Assembly (NCBI RefSeq): GCF_014656215.1
Contig: NZ_BNBZ01000038.1
Span: forward strand, 1 to 64,000
Length of the DNA: 64,000 nucleotides
Direction of reading: 5' to 3'
DNA from: Streptomyces zaomyceticus
GTDB lineage: Bacteria; Actinomycetota; Actinomycetes; Streptomycetales; Streptomycetaceae
Below the pieces are notes generated by a model. The model was not told the DNA's origin. It did no database searches and saw only the letters and a program-made list of their open reading frames with translations. Both the position numbers and the translations under genes were made by a program. Shown one piece after another: positions 33,029-43,519 of this stretch (position 1 is its first letter; every line of letters starts with the position of its first letter).

Positions 33029-34774
33029 ATGAACAAGCGCACGTGCACCCTGGCCACGGCCCTGGTGACGACCCTGGCCCTCGCCGTGACCGGCTGCTCC
33101 GGCGGAGGTACGTCGTCCGGAGGCGCCCGGAACGGCAAGAACCCCGCGACGGACAACAGCGGGGCGGTCCTCGGAGGCACACCGCAGAAGGGCGGCACCC
33201 TCACCGTCCTGTCCAACCAGGACTTCACCCATCTCGACCCGGCCCGCAACTGGGTGATGGGCGACATGGACTTCGGCACCCGCCTGCTCTACCGCACCCT
33301 CGTCACGTACAAGGCGGAGCCCGGCGCCAAGGGCGGCGACCTCGTCCCCGACCTCGCGGAGGACCTCGGCATCTCCTCCAACGGCGCCAGAACCTGGACC
33401 TTCAAGCTCAAGCCCGGGCTGAAGTACGAGGACGGCACTCCGATCACCTCCCGCGACATCAAGCACAACGTCGAACGGTCCTTCTCCCCCGACCTGCCCG
33501 GCGGCCCCGACTACGCGGCCCGCTACCTCGCCGGCGCCGAGGGCTACCAGGGCCCGGCCGGCGGCAGGCACCTCGCCTCGGTGAAGACCCCCGACGACCG
33601 CACCGTCGTCTTCGAACTCCGCACGCCGTTCGCCGAGTTCCCCTTCGCCGCCACCCTGCCCACTTTCGCGCCGGTGCCCCCGTCCCAGGACAAGGGACCC
33701 CAGTACGACAACCGGCCCTTCTCCTCCGGCCCGTACAAGATCGACTCCTACGCCCGCGACAAGCAGCTGGTCCTCGTCCGCAACACCCACTGGGACCCCG
33801 AGACGGACCAGGTGCGCAAGGCGTACCCGGACCGGATCGTCGTCACCATGGGCCTCAAGGCCAACCAGATCGACGACCGGCTCATCGCCGCCACCGGCCC
33901 CGACGCCTCCGCCGTCCCCTGGGACAAGCTCCGCCCGGAGTCCACCCCCAAGGTGCTCACCAAGCCGGACATCAAGGCCCGCCTCCTCGCCGAGTCGACC
34001 AGCTGTACCGAGATGCTGCAGATGCACACCGGGCGAGCCCCCTTCGACGACGTCAAGGTCCGGCAGGCCGTGCAGTACGCCCTGGACCGCGAGGCCGTCC
34101 TCACCGCCTCCGGCGGACCCGCCCTCAACGACCCGGCCACCGCGCTCATGCCCGGCTTCCTGTTCGGCGGCAAGCAGCCCGACACCCTCGGCATCCCGCT
34201 CACCGGCGACGTGCCCAGGGCCAAGAAACTCCTCGAGGAAGCGGGCGAGGGCGGCGGCTTCACCACCCGTATCACGGTCTCCAACGGCGACAAGGCCGTC
34301 GGCGAAGCCATCCAGCAGTCCCTCGGCCGGGCCGGGATCAAGGTCACCATCGAGACCGTCGACCCCTCCGCCTTCTACGACACCATCGGCGACACCAAGA
34401 ACCGCACCGACCTCGTCTACACCGGCTGGTGCCCCGACTACCCGTCCGGCTCGACGTTCCTGCCGTTCGTCTTCGACGGCCGCTTCATCAAGGAGAAGGG
34501 CAACTCCGGCAACCACTCGCTCTTCCGCGACGACGCCACGATGAAGCGCATGGACGAGATCGCGGCGATGGCCGACGCCGCCCGGGCCGCCGAGGCCTGG
34601 CGGGAACTCGACGGAAAGATCCTCGCCAAGGCGCCCACGGCACCCGTCGTCGTCGAGCGCAAGCCCCTCCTCATCGGCACCAACATCGCCGGCGCCTTCG
34701 GCCACACCTCCTTCGGCGGCCAGCTCGACTACGCGACGGTCGGCCTCAAGGACCCCTCGAAGAGCGCGAACTGA
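33029..34774 (+). CDS. Peptide ABC transporter substrate-binding lipoprotein (family 5)
   Basis: A 581-residue extracellular solute-binding protein of family 5 (oligopeptide/dipeptide/nickel type). The signal sequence ends in the lipobox VTGC (Cys about 22), followed by a Gly-Ser linker. The mature part includes GGTLTVLSNQDFTHLDPA (about 54-72) and WTFKLKPGLKYEDGTPIT (about 120), conserved in OppA/DppA proteins. GGAG lies eight bases before the ATG. It opens a five-gene importer operon and shares its promoter sequence with the collagenase gene, so its ligands are probably collagen-derived peptides. Confidence 0.92.
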   Translation: MNKRTCTLATALVTTLALAVTGCSGGGTSSGGARNGKNPATDNSGAVLGGTPQKGGTLTVLSNQDFTHLDPARNWVMGDMDFGTRLLYRTLVTYKAEPGAKGGDLVPDLAEDLGISSNGARTWTFKLKPGLKYEDGTPITSRDIKHNVERSFSPDLPGGPDYAARYLAGAEGYQGPAGGRHLASVKTPDDRTVVFELRTPFAEFPFAATLPTFAPVPPSQDKGPQYDNRPFSSGPYKIDSYARDKQLVLVRNTHWDPETDQVRKAYPDRIVVTMGLKANQIDDRLIAATGPDASAVPWDKLRPESTPKVLTKPDIKARLLAESTSCTEMLQMHTGRAPFDDVKVRQAVQYALDREAVLTASGGPALNDPATALMPGFLFGGKQPDTLGIPLTGDVPRAKKLLEEAGEGGGFTTRITVSNGDKAVGEAIQQSLGRAGIKVTIETVDPSAFYDTIGDTKNRTDLVYTGWCPDYPSGSTFLPFVFDGRFIKEKGNSGNHSLFRDDATMKRMDEIAAMADAARAAEAWRELDGKILAKAPTAPVVVERKPLLIGTNIAGAFGHTSFGGQLDYATVGLKDPSKSAN

Positions 34775-34782
34775 GGCCGCCC

Positions 34783-35739
34783 GTGACCACCACCTCGCCA
34801 CCCACCGCGACCACCGGCGCCCCACCGCCCTCCGTACCCACCGCCCGGAGCCCCTGGCGGCTCGTCCGCGCCGAGCTGCGCCGCCGCCCCGCCGCCCGCG
34901 TCTCCCTCGGCGTGGTCGCCCTCTTCGCGCTCCTCGCCGCGGCCGCCCCGCTGATCGGGCCCCTCGGCGGCTGGGGCCCGGACGAGTTCGACAAGAGCGC
35001 CGTCGACCCGTACCTCGGCGGTCTGCCCATCGGGCCGCTCGGCGGCGTCTCGGCCGAGCACTGGCTCGGCGTCGAACCCGTCACCGGCCGCGACCTGTTC
35101 GCCCGGGTCGTGCACGGCGCCCAGGTCTCGCTGCTCATCGCCTTCTCCGCGACGGCGATCGTCGTCGTCGCGGGCACGGCGGCCGGTATCGCCGCCGGCT
35201 ACTTCGGCGGCCGCACCGACACCGTGCTCTCCCGGCTGATGGACCTCACGATGTCCTTCCCCTCCCTCATCTTCATGATCGCGATGATGTCGGTGGCCCG
35301 CGACGTCAACCGCATCGTCCTCATGACGGCCGTCATCGGCCTCTTCGGCTGGCCGGGCATCGCCCGGATCGTGCGCGGCCAGACCCTCTCCCTCAAGCAC
35401 CGCGAGTACGTCGACGCGGCCCGCGTCGGCGGCTCCGGCCCCGTGCGCATCCTCGTCCGCGACATCCTGCCGGGCGTCACGGGGCCGGTCGTCGCGTACA
35501 CCACCCTGATCGTCCCCGGCATGATCGCCACCGAGGCCGCCCTCAGCTACCTGGGCGTCGGAGTCCGCCCGCCGACGCCCTCCTGGGGCCAGATGATCGC
35601 CGAGAGCGTCGCCTACTACGAGACGGATCCCCTGTACTTCGCCGTCCCGAGCGTCTGTCTCTTCCTCACCGTGCTCGCCTTCACCCTGCTCGGCGACGCG
35701 CTGCGCGACGTCCTCGACCCGAGGGGCGGCGGCGCGTGA
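34783..35739 (+). CDS. Peptide ABC transporter permease (DppC/OppC type)
   Basis: A 318-residue permease. An N-terminal Pro- and Thr-rich stretch and a membrane helix (about residues 40-60) precede a periplasmic loop with GVEPVTGRDLFARVVHGAQVSL, a typical OppC segment. Five helices follow. The EAA loop appears as EYVDAARVGGSGPVRILVRDILP. The gene order here is binding protein, C-type, then B-type permease, the reverse of the usual B-then-C order. The GTG has GAGG seven bases upstream, and the stop overlaps the next GTG start. Confidence 0.9.
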   Translation: MTTTSPPTATTGAPPPSVPTARSPWRLVRAELRRRPAARVSLGVVALFALLAAAAPLIGPLGGWGPDEFDKSAVDPYLGGLPIGPLGGVSAEHWLGVEPVTGRDLFARVVHGAQVSLLIAFSATAIVVVAGTAAGIAAGYFGGRTDTVLSRLMDLTMSFPSLIFMIAMMSVARDVNRIVLMTAVIGLFGWPGIARIVRGQTLSLKHREYVDAARVGGSGPVRILVRDILPGVTGPVVAYTTLIVPGMIATEAALSYLGVGVRPPTPSWGQMIAESVAYYETDPLYFAVPSVCLFLTVLAFTLLGDALRDVLDPRGGGA

Positions 35740-36721
35740 TCCTCTATCTCGGCCGCCGTCTCCTCGGCGTGCTCGGCGTGCTGATCGCCGTCGCCGCCGT
35801 CACCTTCGCCGTCTTCCACGTCCTTCCCTCCGACCCCGCCGCCGCGGCCTGCGGCAAGTCGTGCAGCACCGAACGCCTGGAGGCCATCCGCGCGAACATG
35901 GGCCTGGACACCCCGCTGTGGCGGCAGTTCGCCGACTTCGTCACCGGAATCTTCACCGGCCGCACGCTGGGCACCGGCCAGTACGCCCTGCGGTGCGACT
36001 TCCCCTGCCTCGGCTACTCCTACGAGAACAGCCAGGGCGTCTGGGACCTCCTCGTCGACCGGCTGCCGGTCTCCGCGTCACTGGCCGTCGGCGCCGCCGC
36101 GCTCTGGCTCCTCCTCGGACTTTCCGCGGGCGTCACCGCGGCACTGCGCAAGGACACGCTCACCGACCGCGTCCTGATGGTCGGCGCCGTCGCCGCCGCC
36201 TCGCTCCCCGTCTACTTCACCTCGGTGATGCTGATCTACGGGCTGATCCGGGTCACGGGCCTGCTGCCCTACCCGCAGTACGTCCCCTTCGGCACCGACC
36301 CCCTCTCCTGGGCCTCCAACCTGCTGCTCCCCTGGCTGGCGCTCGCCCTCCTCTACGCCGCCATGTACGCGCGGCAGAGCCGGAACTCGATGATCGAGTC
36401 CATGGCGGAGCCGTACATCCGCACCGCCCGCGCCAAGGGCCTGCCGCGCCGCACCGTGGTCGTCAAGCACGGACTGCGCTCCGGGATGACGCCGATCCTG
36501 ACGATCTTCGGGATGGACCTCGGCGGGCTCCTCGCGGGCGCCGTCATCACCGAGTCCATCTTCGGACTGCCCGGCATCGGACGGCTCTTCTACGGCGCCC
36601 TGTCGACCGGGGACCAGCCGGTGATCCTCGGGGCGACCCTGCTCGCCGCCACCTTCATCGTCGTCGCCAACCTGGCCGTCGACCTGCTGTACGCCGTCGT
36701 CGACCCGCGAGTGAGGTACTG

Positions 36722-36722
<1 letters not shown>
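35736..36722 (+). CDS. Peptide ABC transporter permease (DppB/OppB type)
   Basis: A 328-residue permease with the N-terminal RRLLGVLGVLIAVAAVTFAVFHVLPSDP-like helix of OppB proteins and six membrane segments overall. The EAA loop is seen as YIRTARAKGLPRRTVVVKHGLR (about 226-247). A Cys-containing periplasmic loop (about residues 38-95) is longer than usual. GTGA and TGATG overlaps link it to both neighbours. Confidence 0.9.
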
Positions 36723-37722
<1,000 letters not shown>

Positions 37723-37726
<4 letters not shown>

Positions 37727-38703
37727 CCACGACCGCACCTCCCCTCCTCCGCGTACGGGACCTCTCGATGACGTTCCCCGGGCGCCGCAGGGGCTCGGCC
37801 CCGATCCGGGCCGTCGACGGCGTCGGCTTCGACGTGGCGGCGGGCGAGACCCTGGGCCTGGTCGGCGAGTCCGGCTGCGGCAAGTCGACCACCGGCCGCA
37901 CCATCGTGCGGCTCCTCGAACCCACCGCCGGCTCCGTCTCCTTCGAGGGACGGGACATCAGCCATCTGTCGCAGCGGGCGCTCAAGCCCCTGCGCCGCGA
38001 CCTGCAGATGGTCTTCCAGGACCCGCACTCCTCCCTCAACCCCCGGCAGACCGTGGCCCGGATCATCTCCGACCCGCTGCTCGTCCAGGGCGGTTCGGCG
38101 GCCGACGCGCGCAAGCGGGCCGTGGAGCTGATGGAACTGGTCGGGCTCATCCCGGAGCACGTCGACCGCTACCCCCACGAGTTCTCCGGCGGCCAGGCGC
38201 AGCGCATCGGCATCGCCCGCGCGCTGGCCACCGGCCCCCGGCTCGTGGTGGCCGACGAACCGGTCTCCGCGCTCGACGTCTCCGTCCAGGCTCAGATCGT
38301 CAACCTGATGGAGCGTCTCCAGCGCGAACTCGGGCTCGCCTACCTCTTCATCGCCCACGACCTCTCCGTGGTGAAACGCGTCTGCGACCGGGTGGCCGTC
38401 ATGTACCTGGGGCGGATCGTGGAGATCGGCGCCAAGGAACGGGTGTACGCCGCCCCGGCCCACCCCTATACCCGGGCGCTGCTGTCGGCCGTTCCGCTGC
38501 CGGATCCGGCGGCGGAGCGGAGCCGGGAGCGGATCGCCCTGCTCGGCGATCCTCCGAGTCCGGCGGCTCCCCCGCCGGGCTGCACCTTCCACCCGCGCTG
38601 CCCCAAGGCGCGGGAGATCTGCCGGACCGACGCACCGACGCTGCGGACGCTGGTCCCCGGCGAGGGGCGCGAGGTCGCCTGCCACTTCCCCGAACCGGCC
38701 TGA
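37723..38703 (+). CDS. Peptide ABC transporter ATP-binding protein (DppF/OppF type)
   Basis: A 326-residue ATPase with Walker A GESGCGKST (about residues 46-54), signature FSGGQAQRIGIARAL (about 159), Walker B LVVADEPVSALD (about 180) and H-loop IAHDLSV. The C-terminal CTFHPRCPKA motif is conserved. It completes the importer as the last gene of the plus-strand operon and is followed by a strong terminator. Confidence 0.93.
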
Positions 38704-38719
38704 GCCCGAGCATGCGAAC

Positions 38720-38751
38720 GCCCCGGTCCCGCAGGTGCGCGGGACCGGGGC
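38720..38751. terminator. Bidirectional terminator between importer and cyclodeaminase-like gene
   Basis: A perfect 13-bp stem (38720-38732 with 38739-38751) with loop AGGTGC separates two convergent genes. Confidence 0.85.
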
Positions 38752-38761
38752 AGCGGTGTGT

Positions 38762-39697
38762 TCAGGACCGGCCGGCCGCCCGGTACAGGGCGGTGGCGAC
38801 GACGAGGTCCTCCCAGGCCATGCCCACGCTCTTGAAGAAGCGCGGACGTCCGGCCGACGGTCGCCTGCGGCCGGTCACGAGATCGGCGAGGTCGCCCGCC
38901 ACGTGCTCGGCCCCGATCGCCCCCTCCGCGAGGGGGACGAGCAGGTCACCGGCCTCCCGGAGGGCGGCGGAACGCGCCTCGACGTACACCTCGGACCGGA
39001 CCACGAGCGCGGTGTCGGTCTCGCGGGCGGCCGGCTCGTGCGAGCCGACGGCGACGACGGTGGCGCCGGGCGCCACCAGGGTTCCGTCGAAGAGCGGTGC
39101 GCGGGCCGTGGTGCAGCAGACGACGAGGTCGGCCCCGGCCACCTCGTCGGGCGTGCCGGTGCGGGCGAGGACACCGAGGGTCCGCGCGTATCCGGCGAGG
39201 GCGCGCCCGCCGGCCGGGTGACGCGCGACGACGACGGCCTCGGCGACCTCACGGGCGGCGAGGACGGCCTCCAGATGGCCGTATGCCTGGGGGCCGGACC
39301 CGAAGAGGACGAGACGCAGGGGCCGGTCGTCCGGTGCGAGGTGGCGTACGGCGAGGGCGGAGACGGCCGGGGTACGCAGCTCGGTGAGCGCGGCTCCGTC
39401 GAGCAGGGCCAGCGGCTGGAGGTCGGCTCCGTCGAGCAGGAGGTAGGAGCCGGTGATGCGGGGCAGGCCGCGCGCCGGGTTGGCGGGCGCGACCCCGGCG
39501 ACCTTGACGCCGGCGAAGGGACCGAACGCCGCGGGCATCAGGAGGAGTTCACCGGCGGGGACGGGCACGGCCGTGCGGGCCGGCCCGGCATCGGGGTCGA
39601 CTCCGGCCTTCAGGGCCTCGGCGAGGACGTCGGTCACCGCCGCCGGGCCCATGAGGCGGGTCATGGTCGCGGCGTCGAGGACGAGGGGCCCGCTCAC
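38762..39697 (-). CDS. Ornithine cyclodeaminase-family enzyme, probable 1-pyrroline-2-carboxylate reductase
   Basis: A 311-residue NAD(P)-binding enzyme of the ornithine cyclodeaminase/mu-crystallin family. LVLFGSGPQAYGHLEAVLA (about residues 129-147) is the dinucleotide-binding motif, and GSYLLLDGADLQPLALLDG (about 83-101) is characteristic of the family. In bacterial 3-hydroxyproline metabolism a family member (LhpI) reduces 1-pyrroline-2-carboxylate to L-proline. Its GTG start shares GTGA with the stop of the proline-racemase-family gene, the typical partner. The alternative of true ornithine cyclodeaminase is less likely in this context. Confidence 0.82.
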   Translation of the reverse strand: MSGPLVLDAATMTRLMGPAAVTDVLAEALKAGVDPDAGPARTAVPVPAGELLLMPAAFGPFAGVKVAGVAPANPARGLPRITGSYLLLDGADLQPLALLDGAALTELRTPAVSALAVRHLAPDDRPLRLVLFGSGPQAYGHLEAVLAAREVAEAVVVARHPAGGRALAGYARTLGVLARTGTPDEVAGADLVVCCTTARAPLFDGTLVAPGATVVAVGSHEPAARETDTALVVRSEVYVEARSAALREAGDLLVPLAEGAIGAEHVAGDLADLVTGRRRPSAGRPRFFKSVGMAWEDLVVATALYRAAGRS

Positions 39698-40680
39698 AGG
39701 AGGAACCCCGCTCCCAGCTCGTCGTGCGGGTCGAGGACGAAGGCGTGGGTGCCGGTGCGGAAGGTGGTTCCGCCGACCTCGGTGATCCCCTCCGCGAGGA
39801 GGCGCCCGGTGAAGACGGTGCCGGCGACGGACTCGTGCCGCAGGGTGTCCCCCACGGCGAGGCGTCCGTCGTCGCCGAGCAGGGCGAGGCGGGCGGAGGT
39901 GCCCGAGCCGCAGGGGGAACGGTCGATCTGCCCGTCGGCGAAGACGGTGACGTTGCGCTGCCGGAGTCCTTCGGGGGTGTCGGGGAGCTCCTCGTACAGG
40001 ATGACGCCGTACACGTCGTGGGCGGGGAGCGCGGCGCGGATCTCCCGTCCGAGGCGGACGAGTTCGGGCAGGGCGGGCGGGGAGACGTCGAGGCCGAACC
40101 CGCGGGCGGCGACGGAGACGTAGAGGGCGCCGGAGTACGCCAGGTCGACGTCGACGGTGCCGAGCGTGGTGGTCACCTTGACGTCGCGGGCGACGATGCG
40201 GCTCGGGACGTTGCGGAAGGTGACACCGGTGGTGCGGCCGTCCGCGCGGTGCACGGCGGCGGTGACGCGTCCGGAGGGCACGTCGATCCGTACGGAGACG
40301 TCGCCGTCGTCGGGAGCCGGGACGCGTCCCGTGTCGACGGCCCACGCGCCGAGGGCCATCGTGCCGTGGCCGCAGGCGGTGGAGTAGCCGTCCTTGTGCC
40401 AGAACAGCACGCCGAAGTGGGCGCCGTCGTCGTCGGGCGGCACGACGAAGCCCCCGTACATGCCCGCGTGCCCGCGCGGCTCCCGGGAGAGCAGACGGCG
40501 CAGGTCGTCGAGGGGTCCGGGGCGGGGGTCCGTACCCGATCCGCCGGGTCCGAGGGCGGTGGCACGGCGTTCGGCGACGGTGTCGCCGGGGATGGGGGGC
40601 AGGTCCTCGTCGACGATTCGGAACGGTTCGCCTGCGGTGTGGTAGTCGGTGGTGCGGACCGTGTGCGGGGTGGTGCTCAC
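39694..40680 (-). CDS. Proline racemase family: hydroxyproline epimerase or dehydratase
   Basis: A 328-residue enzyme of the proline racemase superfamily. The first active-site motif is STACGHGTMALG with Cys103, and the second is DRSPCGSGTSAR with Cys257. Two Cys are found in epimerases and racemases, whereas trans-3-hydroxyproline dehydratases usually have Thr at the second position. The surrounding sequence (YGGFVVPPDDDGAHFGVLFWHKDG) looks dehydratase-like, so function could be either or both. In this locus it would convert trans-4-hydroxy-L-proline to the cis-D form, or dehydrate the 3-hydroxy isomer for the coupled reductase. The GTG at 40680 has CGGAGG nine bases upstream. Confidence 0.85.
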   Translation of the reverse strand: MSTTPHTVRTTDYHTAGEPFRIVDEDLPPIPGDTVAERRATALGPGGSGTDPRPGPLDDLRRLLSREPRGHAGMYGGFVVPPDDDGAHFGVLFWHKDGYSTACGHGTMALGAWAVDTGRVPAPDDGDVSVRIDVPSGRVTAAVHRADGRTTGVTFRNVPSRIVARDVKVTTTLGTVDVDLAYSGALYVSVAARGFGLDVSPPALPELVRLGREIRAALPAHDVYGVILYEELPDTPEGLRQRNVTVFADGQIDRSPCGSGTSARLALLGDDGRLAVGDTLRHESVAGTVFTGRLLAEGITEVGGTTFRTGTHAFVLDPHDELGAGFLL

Positions 40681-40748
40681 GAAGTACGGCCTCCGGGAAG
40701 GGGGTTCGGGTGTGCGCGGGGCGCCCCGGCGCGGACGCCGGCGGCGCG

Positions 40749-40786
40749 CCGGTCCGGGGCCCTCCCCGTGGAGGGCCCCGGACCGG
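40749..40786 (-). terminator. Terminator after the collagenase gene
   Basis: A perfect 17-bp stem (40749-40765 with 40770-40786) with the loop CCGT begins 10 bp beyond the collagenase stop codon. The racemase-family gene lies downstream on the same strand with no clear promoter of its own, so partial read-through may supply it. Confidence 0.88.
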
Positions 40787-40795
40787 ACAGGTGGG

Positions 40796-43174
40796 TCAGC
40801 TGCGGAGGGGGCCCTCACAGCTGAAGCTCGACGTGCCGGCGACCCTGGTGGACCAGATGTCGATCGGCCCGAAGGAGCAGTTCATGTCGGCCAGGTTGTT
40901 CGAGGCGGCTCCCGCCCGGTCGAGGATGAAGTAGTCGACCGTCTCGGACATGTCCTTGAAGTTCTGGTCCGCGCTGCCGGCGTCGGACAGGTTGGCGGTG
41001 ATCCGGCCGGTGCAGACGAACCTGCGCTTGCCCGGTTCGCCGTTCTCGACGCAGTCGGGGGTGTTGTAGGTGGCGGTGGCGAAGGTGGACTTCACCGTGG
41101 CCAGGGCCGCGTCGCGCAGCTGGGCGTTGGGTGTGAACGTGGTGCTGGGGACGTAGAGCCGGTCGACCTGTGCGATCTGGGTGTCGAGGAAGCGGTTGTA
41201 GTCGTTCTGGAGGCCGCTGTCGGAGCCGAGACGGACCCGCCAGGCGTCGTACGCGGCCACGTCGTTGTTCCGCAGGTGGGTGTACATCTCGCGGATCAGG
41301 GAGGGCTTCTCGTTCCAGAGGAACTCGAAGAAGGTGCCTGCGTAGTTGTAGAAGCGGAAGCCGTCGCCGTCGTAGGTGGCGTTGAGGATCTGCCGGAGGT
41401 TCATCCGGGGGCCGCCGCCGGCCGTGTCGTTGATGATGCCGCGGACCAGGGACTTGCGGACCTTGATGCCGTCGTCGCGGGTGGCGCCGTCGAAGAACTC
41501 GGCGGTGCCCTCGTCCATGAAGGTGGTGCGGTCGCCCTGGTACCAGGGGCCCTCGCCGAAGAAGCCGGGGACGGCGTAGCGGCCGTTGAGGTAGTGGGTG
41601 TACTCGTGGCGGAAGAGCTCTTCGAGCGTCAGCGACGAGTCCTGCGGGACCCGGCGCTGGTAGGTGTAGAAGGTGGCGCCGCGCTCGATGTAGATGCCGC
41701 CGTTGTTGGTGTCCATCCCGGTCAGGATGGGGTGGTAGTTCTCGTAGTCGGCCCGCGAGCCGTACAGGACGATGTTCAGCGTGGTGTTGGGGTCGCCGGC
41801 GAGCGGCTGCTCGGTGCCGAGCACCCGGTGGAACTGGGCCTTGACCTGCTTGCTCGCGTAGTAGAGCTGGTCGACGGTGGCCCGGTCGAGCCCGGTGCGG
41901 ACCTTGATCGCGCCGTTGTCGTAGGTGTACGTGTACGGGAAGATCTGCGCCTCGATGTCCGCCTTGCACACGCCGTACGGCTTGCACGCGTCGAGGTAGT
42001 TGAGCCAGGAGACGACCTTGGCCCACTGCTGGCTGCCGCGGCCGAAGGTGCTGACGGTCGTGCCGAGCGCTCCGCCGAGTCCGGCGGTGATCTCCGTCCG
42101 GAGGCTGCCGATCTCGCCGAAGCGGCCGTACTCGCTCAGGGCGTCGCGGGCGACCCAGTCGTTGGCGGTGCCCTTCAGGTGGCCGTAGCCGGCGAAGGCC
42201 TTGAAGACGGCGCGGTACGCCGGGTCGGCGGCGGCCGCGGCGTGGAAGGCGGCGTCCTGGTTGCCGGGGTAGACGCCCAGGTAATTGACGGAGAGCCCGG
42301 CGAGCGCGGCCCCCGCCCAGGCCGTGTCGAGGTGGGTGGCGGGGTGCGAGGGGTCCATGGTGGCGAGGACCCGCTTGATCAGTCCGAGCTGATGCTGGCG
42401 CAGTCCGGGGGCGCTGGCCGCGTAGAGGGCTTCGCGCAGGGTGTTGGCGTTGTTCTTCGTGACGTCGAAGGTACGGGCGGCGTTGCCGAAGTCGGCGACG
42501 GCCTGGCGGATCGCGTTCACGGTGGGCGCGTCGGTGATGTCGATCTCGCCGCGGGAGTAGTCGTGGTAGGCGACGGCGTGCAGGTAGGTGAACATCTCCT
42601 CCAGGTGCGAGGAGTTGCGTCCGTCGTGGGCGGCGGCCAGGCCGGATATGCGGCGGGCGACGGCCTGGACGTGGGCGTCGGACATGACGGGGACGAGCCG
42701 GGCGTCCCAGGTCCAGACGAGTCCGCGCAGACAGTCGTCGGCGAGGACCGCCGGGTCGGCGAGGAAGTCGGCGAACTGCTCGGGGCCGAGCCCGGTGATC
42801 CCGTCCAGCGTGCAGGGGACGCCCGCGGCGGTCGTCGGGGTGGCGGCGGCGAAGGTCCGTGCGGCGGAGGCGGCGACCGGGGCGCGGCCGGGGACGCGCC
42901 CGGTGGCGAGGCCTCCGGGAGCGGGCGCGGGCCCGAAGGTCTGGCGGGGAGCGGTGGCGAGGCGCTCCACCTCGTCGAAGGGATTGGTTCCGTGCCCGGT
43001 CTCGGCCCGCGGGGCGGGAGCACCGGTGGGGACGCCGGTCGAGGAGGCGGGGGCAGCGGTGGCGCGGGCGTCCGTGTCGGCCGCCGAGGCCCCGGTCTGG
43101 CCGGTGGAGGCCAGGAGGGTCACCGCGATGGCGGAGGTGAGGAGGGACGAACGCACGCGTCGGTGGATGGACAA
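40796..43174 (-). CDS. Secreted M9-family microbial collagenase
   Basis: A 792-residue metalloprotease. A Sec signal peptide (about residues 1-31, cleavage after SASA-like GASA) is followed by a Pro- and Ala-rich propeptide region to about 115. A helical activator domain covers about 120-390. The peptidase domain has the zinc motif HEYTH (523-527) and the downstream Glu in DEGTAEFF (about 555-559). A C-terminal domain of about 110 residues with four Cys (about 690-790) ends the protein; it may be a small beta-sandwich or binding module. No PKD or standard collagen-binding domains are evident. It cuts native collagen into peptides outside the cell. Its promoter is identical to that of the peptide importer. 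Confidence 0.92.
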   Translation of the reverse strand: MSIHRRVRSSLLTSAIAVTLLASTGQTGASAADTDARATAAPASSTGVPTGAPAPRAETGHGTNPFDEVERLATAPRQTFGPAPAPGGLATGRVPGRAPVAASAARTFAAATPTTAAGVPCTLDGITGLGPEQFADFLADPAVLADDCLRGLVWTWDARLVPVMSDAHVQAVARRISGLAAAHDGRNSSHLEEMFTYLHAVAYHDYSRGEIDITDAPTVNAIRQAVADFGNAARTFDVTKNNANTLREALYAASAPGLRQHQLGLIKRVLATMDPSHPATHLDTAWAGAALAGLSVNYLGVYPGNQDAAFHAAAAADPAYRAVFKAFAGYGHLKGTANDWVARDALSEYGRFGEIGSLRTEITAGLGGALGTTVSTFGRGSQQWAKVVSWLNYLDACKPYGVCKADIEAQIFPYTYTYDNGAIKVRTGLDRATVDQLYYASKQVKAQFHRVLGTEQPLAGDPNTTLNIVLYGSRADYENYHPILTGMDTNNGGIYIERGATFYTYQRRVPQDSSLTLEELFRHEYTHYLNGRYAVPGFFGEGPWYQGDRTTFMDEGTAEFFDGATRDDGIKVRKSLVRGIINDTAGGGPRMNLRQILNATYDGDGFRFYNYAGTFFEFLWNEKPSLIREMYTHLRNNDVAAYDAWRVRLGSDSGLQNDYNRFLDTQIAQVDRLYVPSTTFTPNAQLRDAALATVKSTFATATYNTPDCVENGEPGKRRFVCTGRITANLSDAGSADQNFKDMSETVDYFILDRAGAASNNLADMNCSFGPIDIWSTRVAGTSSFSCEGPLRS

Positions 43175-43519
43175 CAGAACTCCATGAGTGGTGGGGGAAC
43201 GTCAGTGGGGTCTGACGAGAACTGTTGTGGTGCGCACGGCGGTTGACGAAGGATCGTCGGACCGTGTGCGGTGTAACATAGTAATGTGAAATTGCACTGA
43301 CAACCCCTGTGCGCCCACCAGTTACCGGAGGTTCACCGACGGCTGCGCGATCCCGGCCGGAGCCCGGCCCCTCGTACCCACACCCACACCCACACCGGCG
43401 CCCGCACCCGCACCCGCGAGAAATCGGCGAGCGGATCGTCCGGGCGCGGTGCGAGGATGTCGACGCGTTCCGGAGCAACCGGAGCGACGACAGGGGAACT
43501 TACGAGCTTCGGAGGCGGC
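43175..43519. other. 345-bp divergent spacer between collagenase and VOC genes
   Basis: It holds the collagenase promoter (43273-43303) and its 98-bp leader. A short hexamer-rich run of CCCACA and CCCGCA units (about 43376-43421) follows. No further gene or convincing promoter for the VOC gene is seen. Confidence 0.6.
43273..43303 (-). promoter_or_regulatory. Collagenase promoter, identical over 31 bp to the importer promoter
   Basis: On the minus strand the -35 box TTGTCA and the -10 box TATGTT are 17 bp apart around TGCAATTTCACATTAC. All 31 bases equal 32944-32974. The collagenase ATG lies 98 bp downstream. Confidence 0.8.

Noticed and set aside
43376..43421. CCCACA/CCCGCA run considered as a regulatory direct repeat for the VOC gene
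   Set aside because: It is a simple hexamer run without symmetry or promoter elements nearby, and similar tracts occur inside genes at 19883 and 61111.
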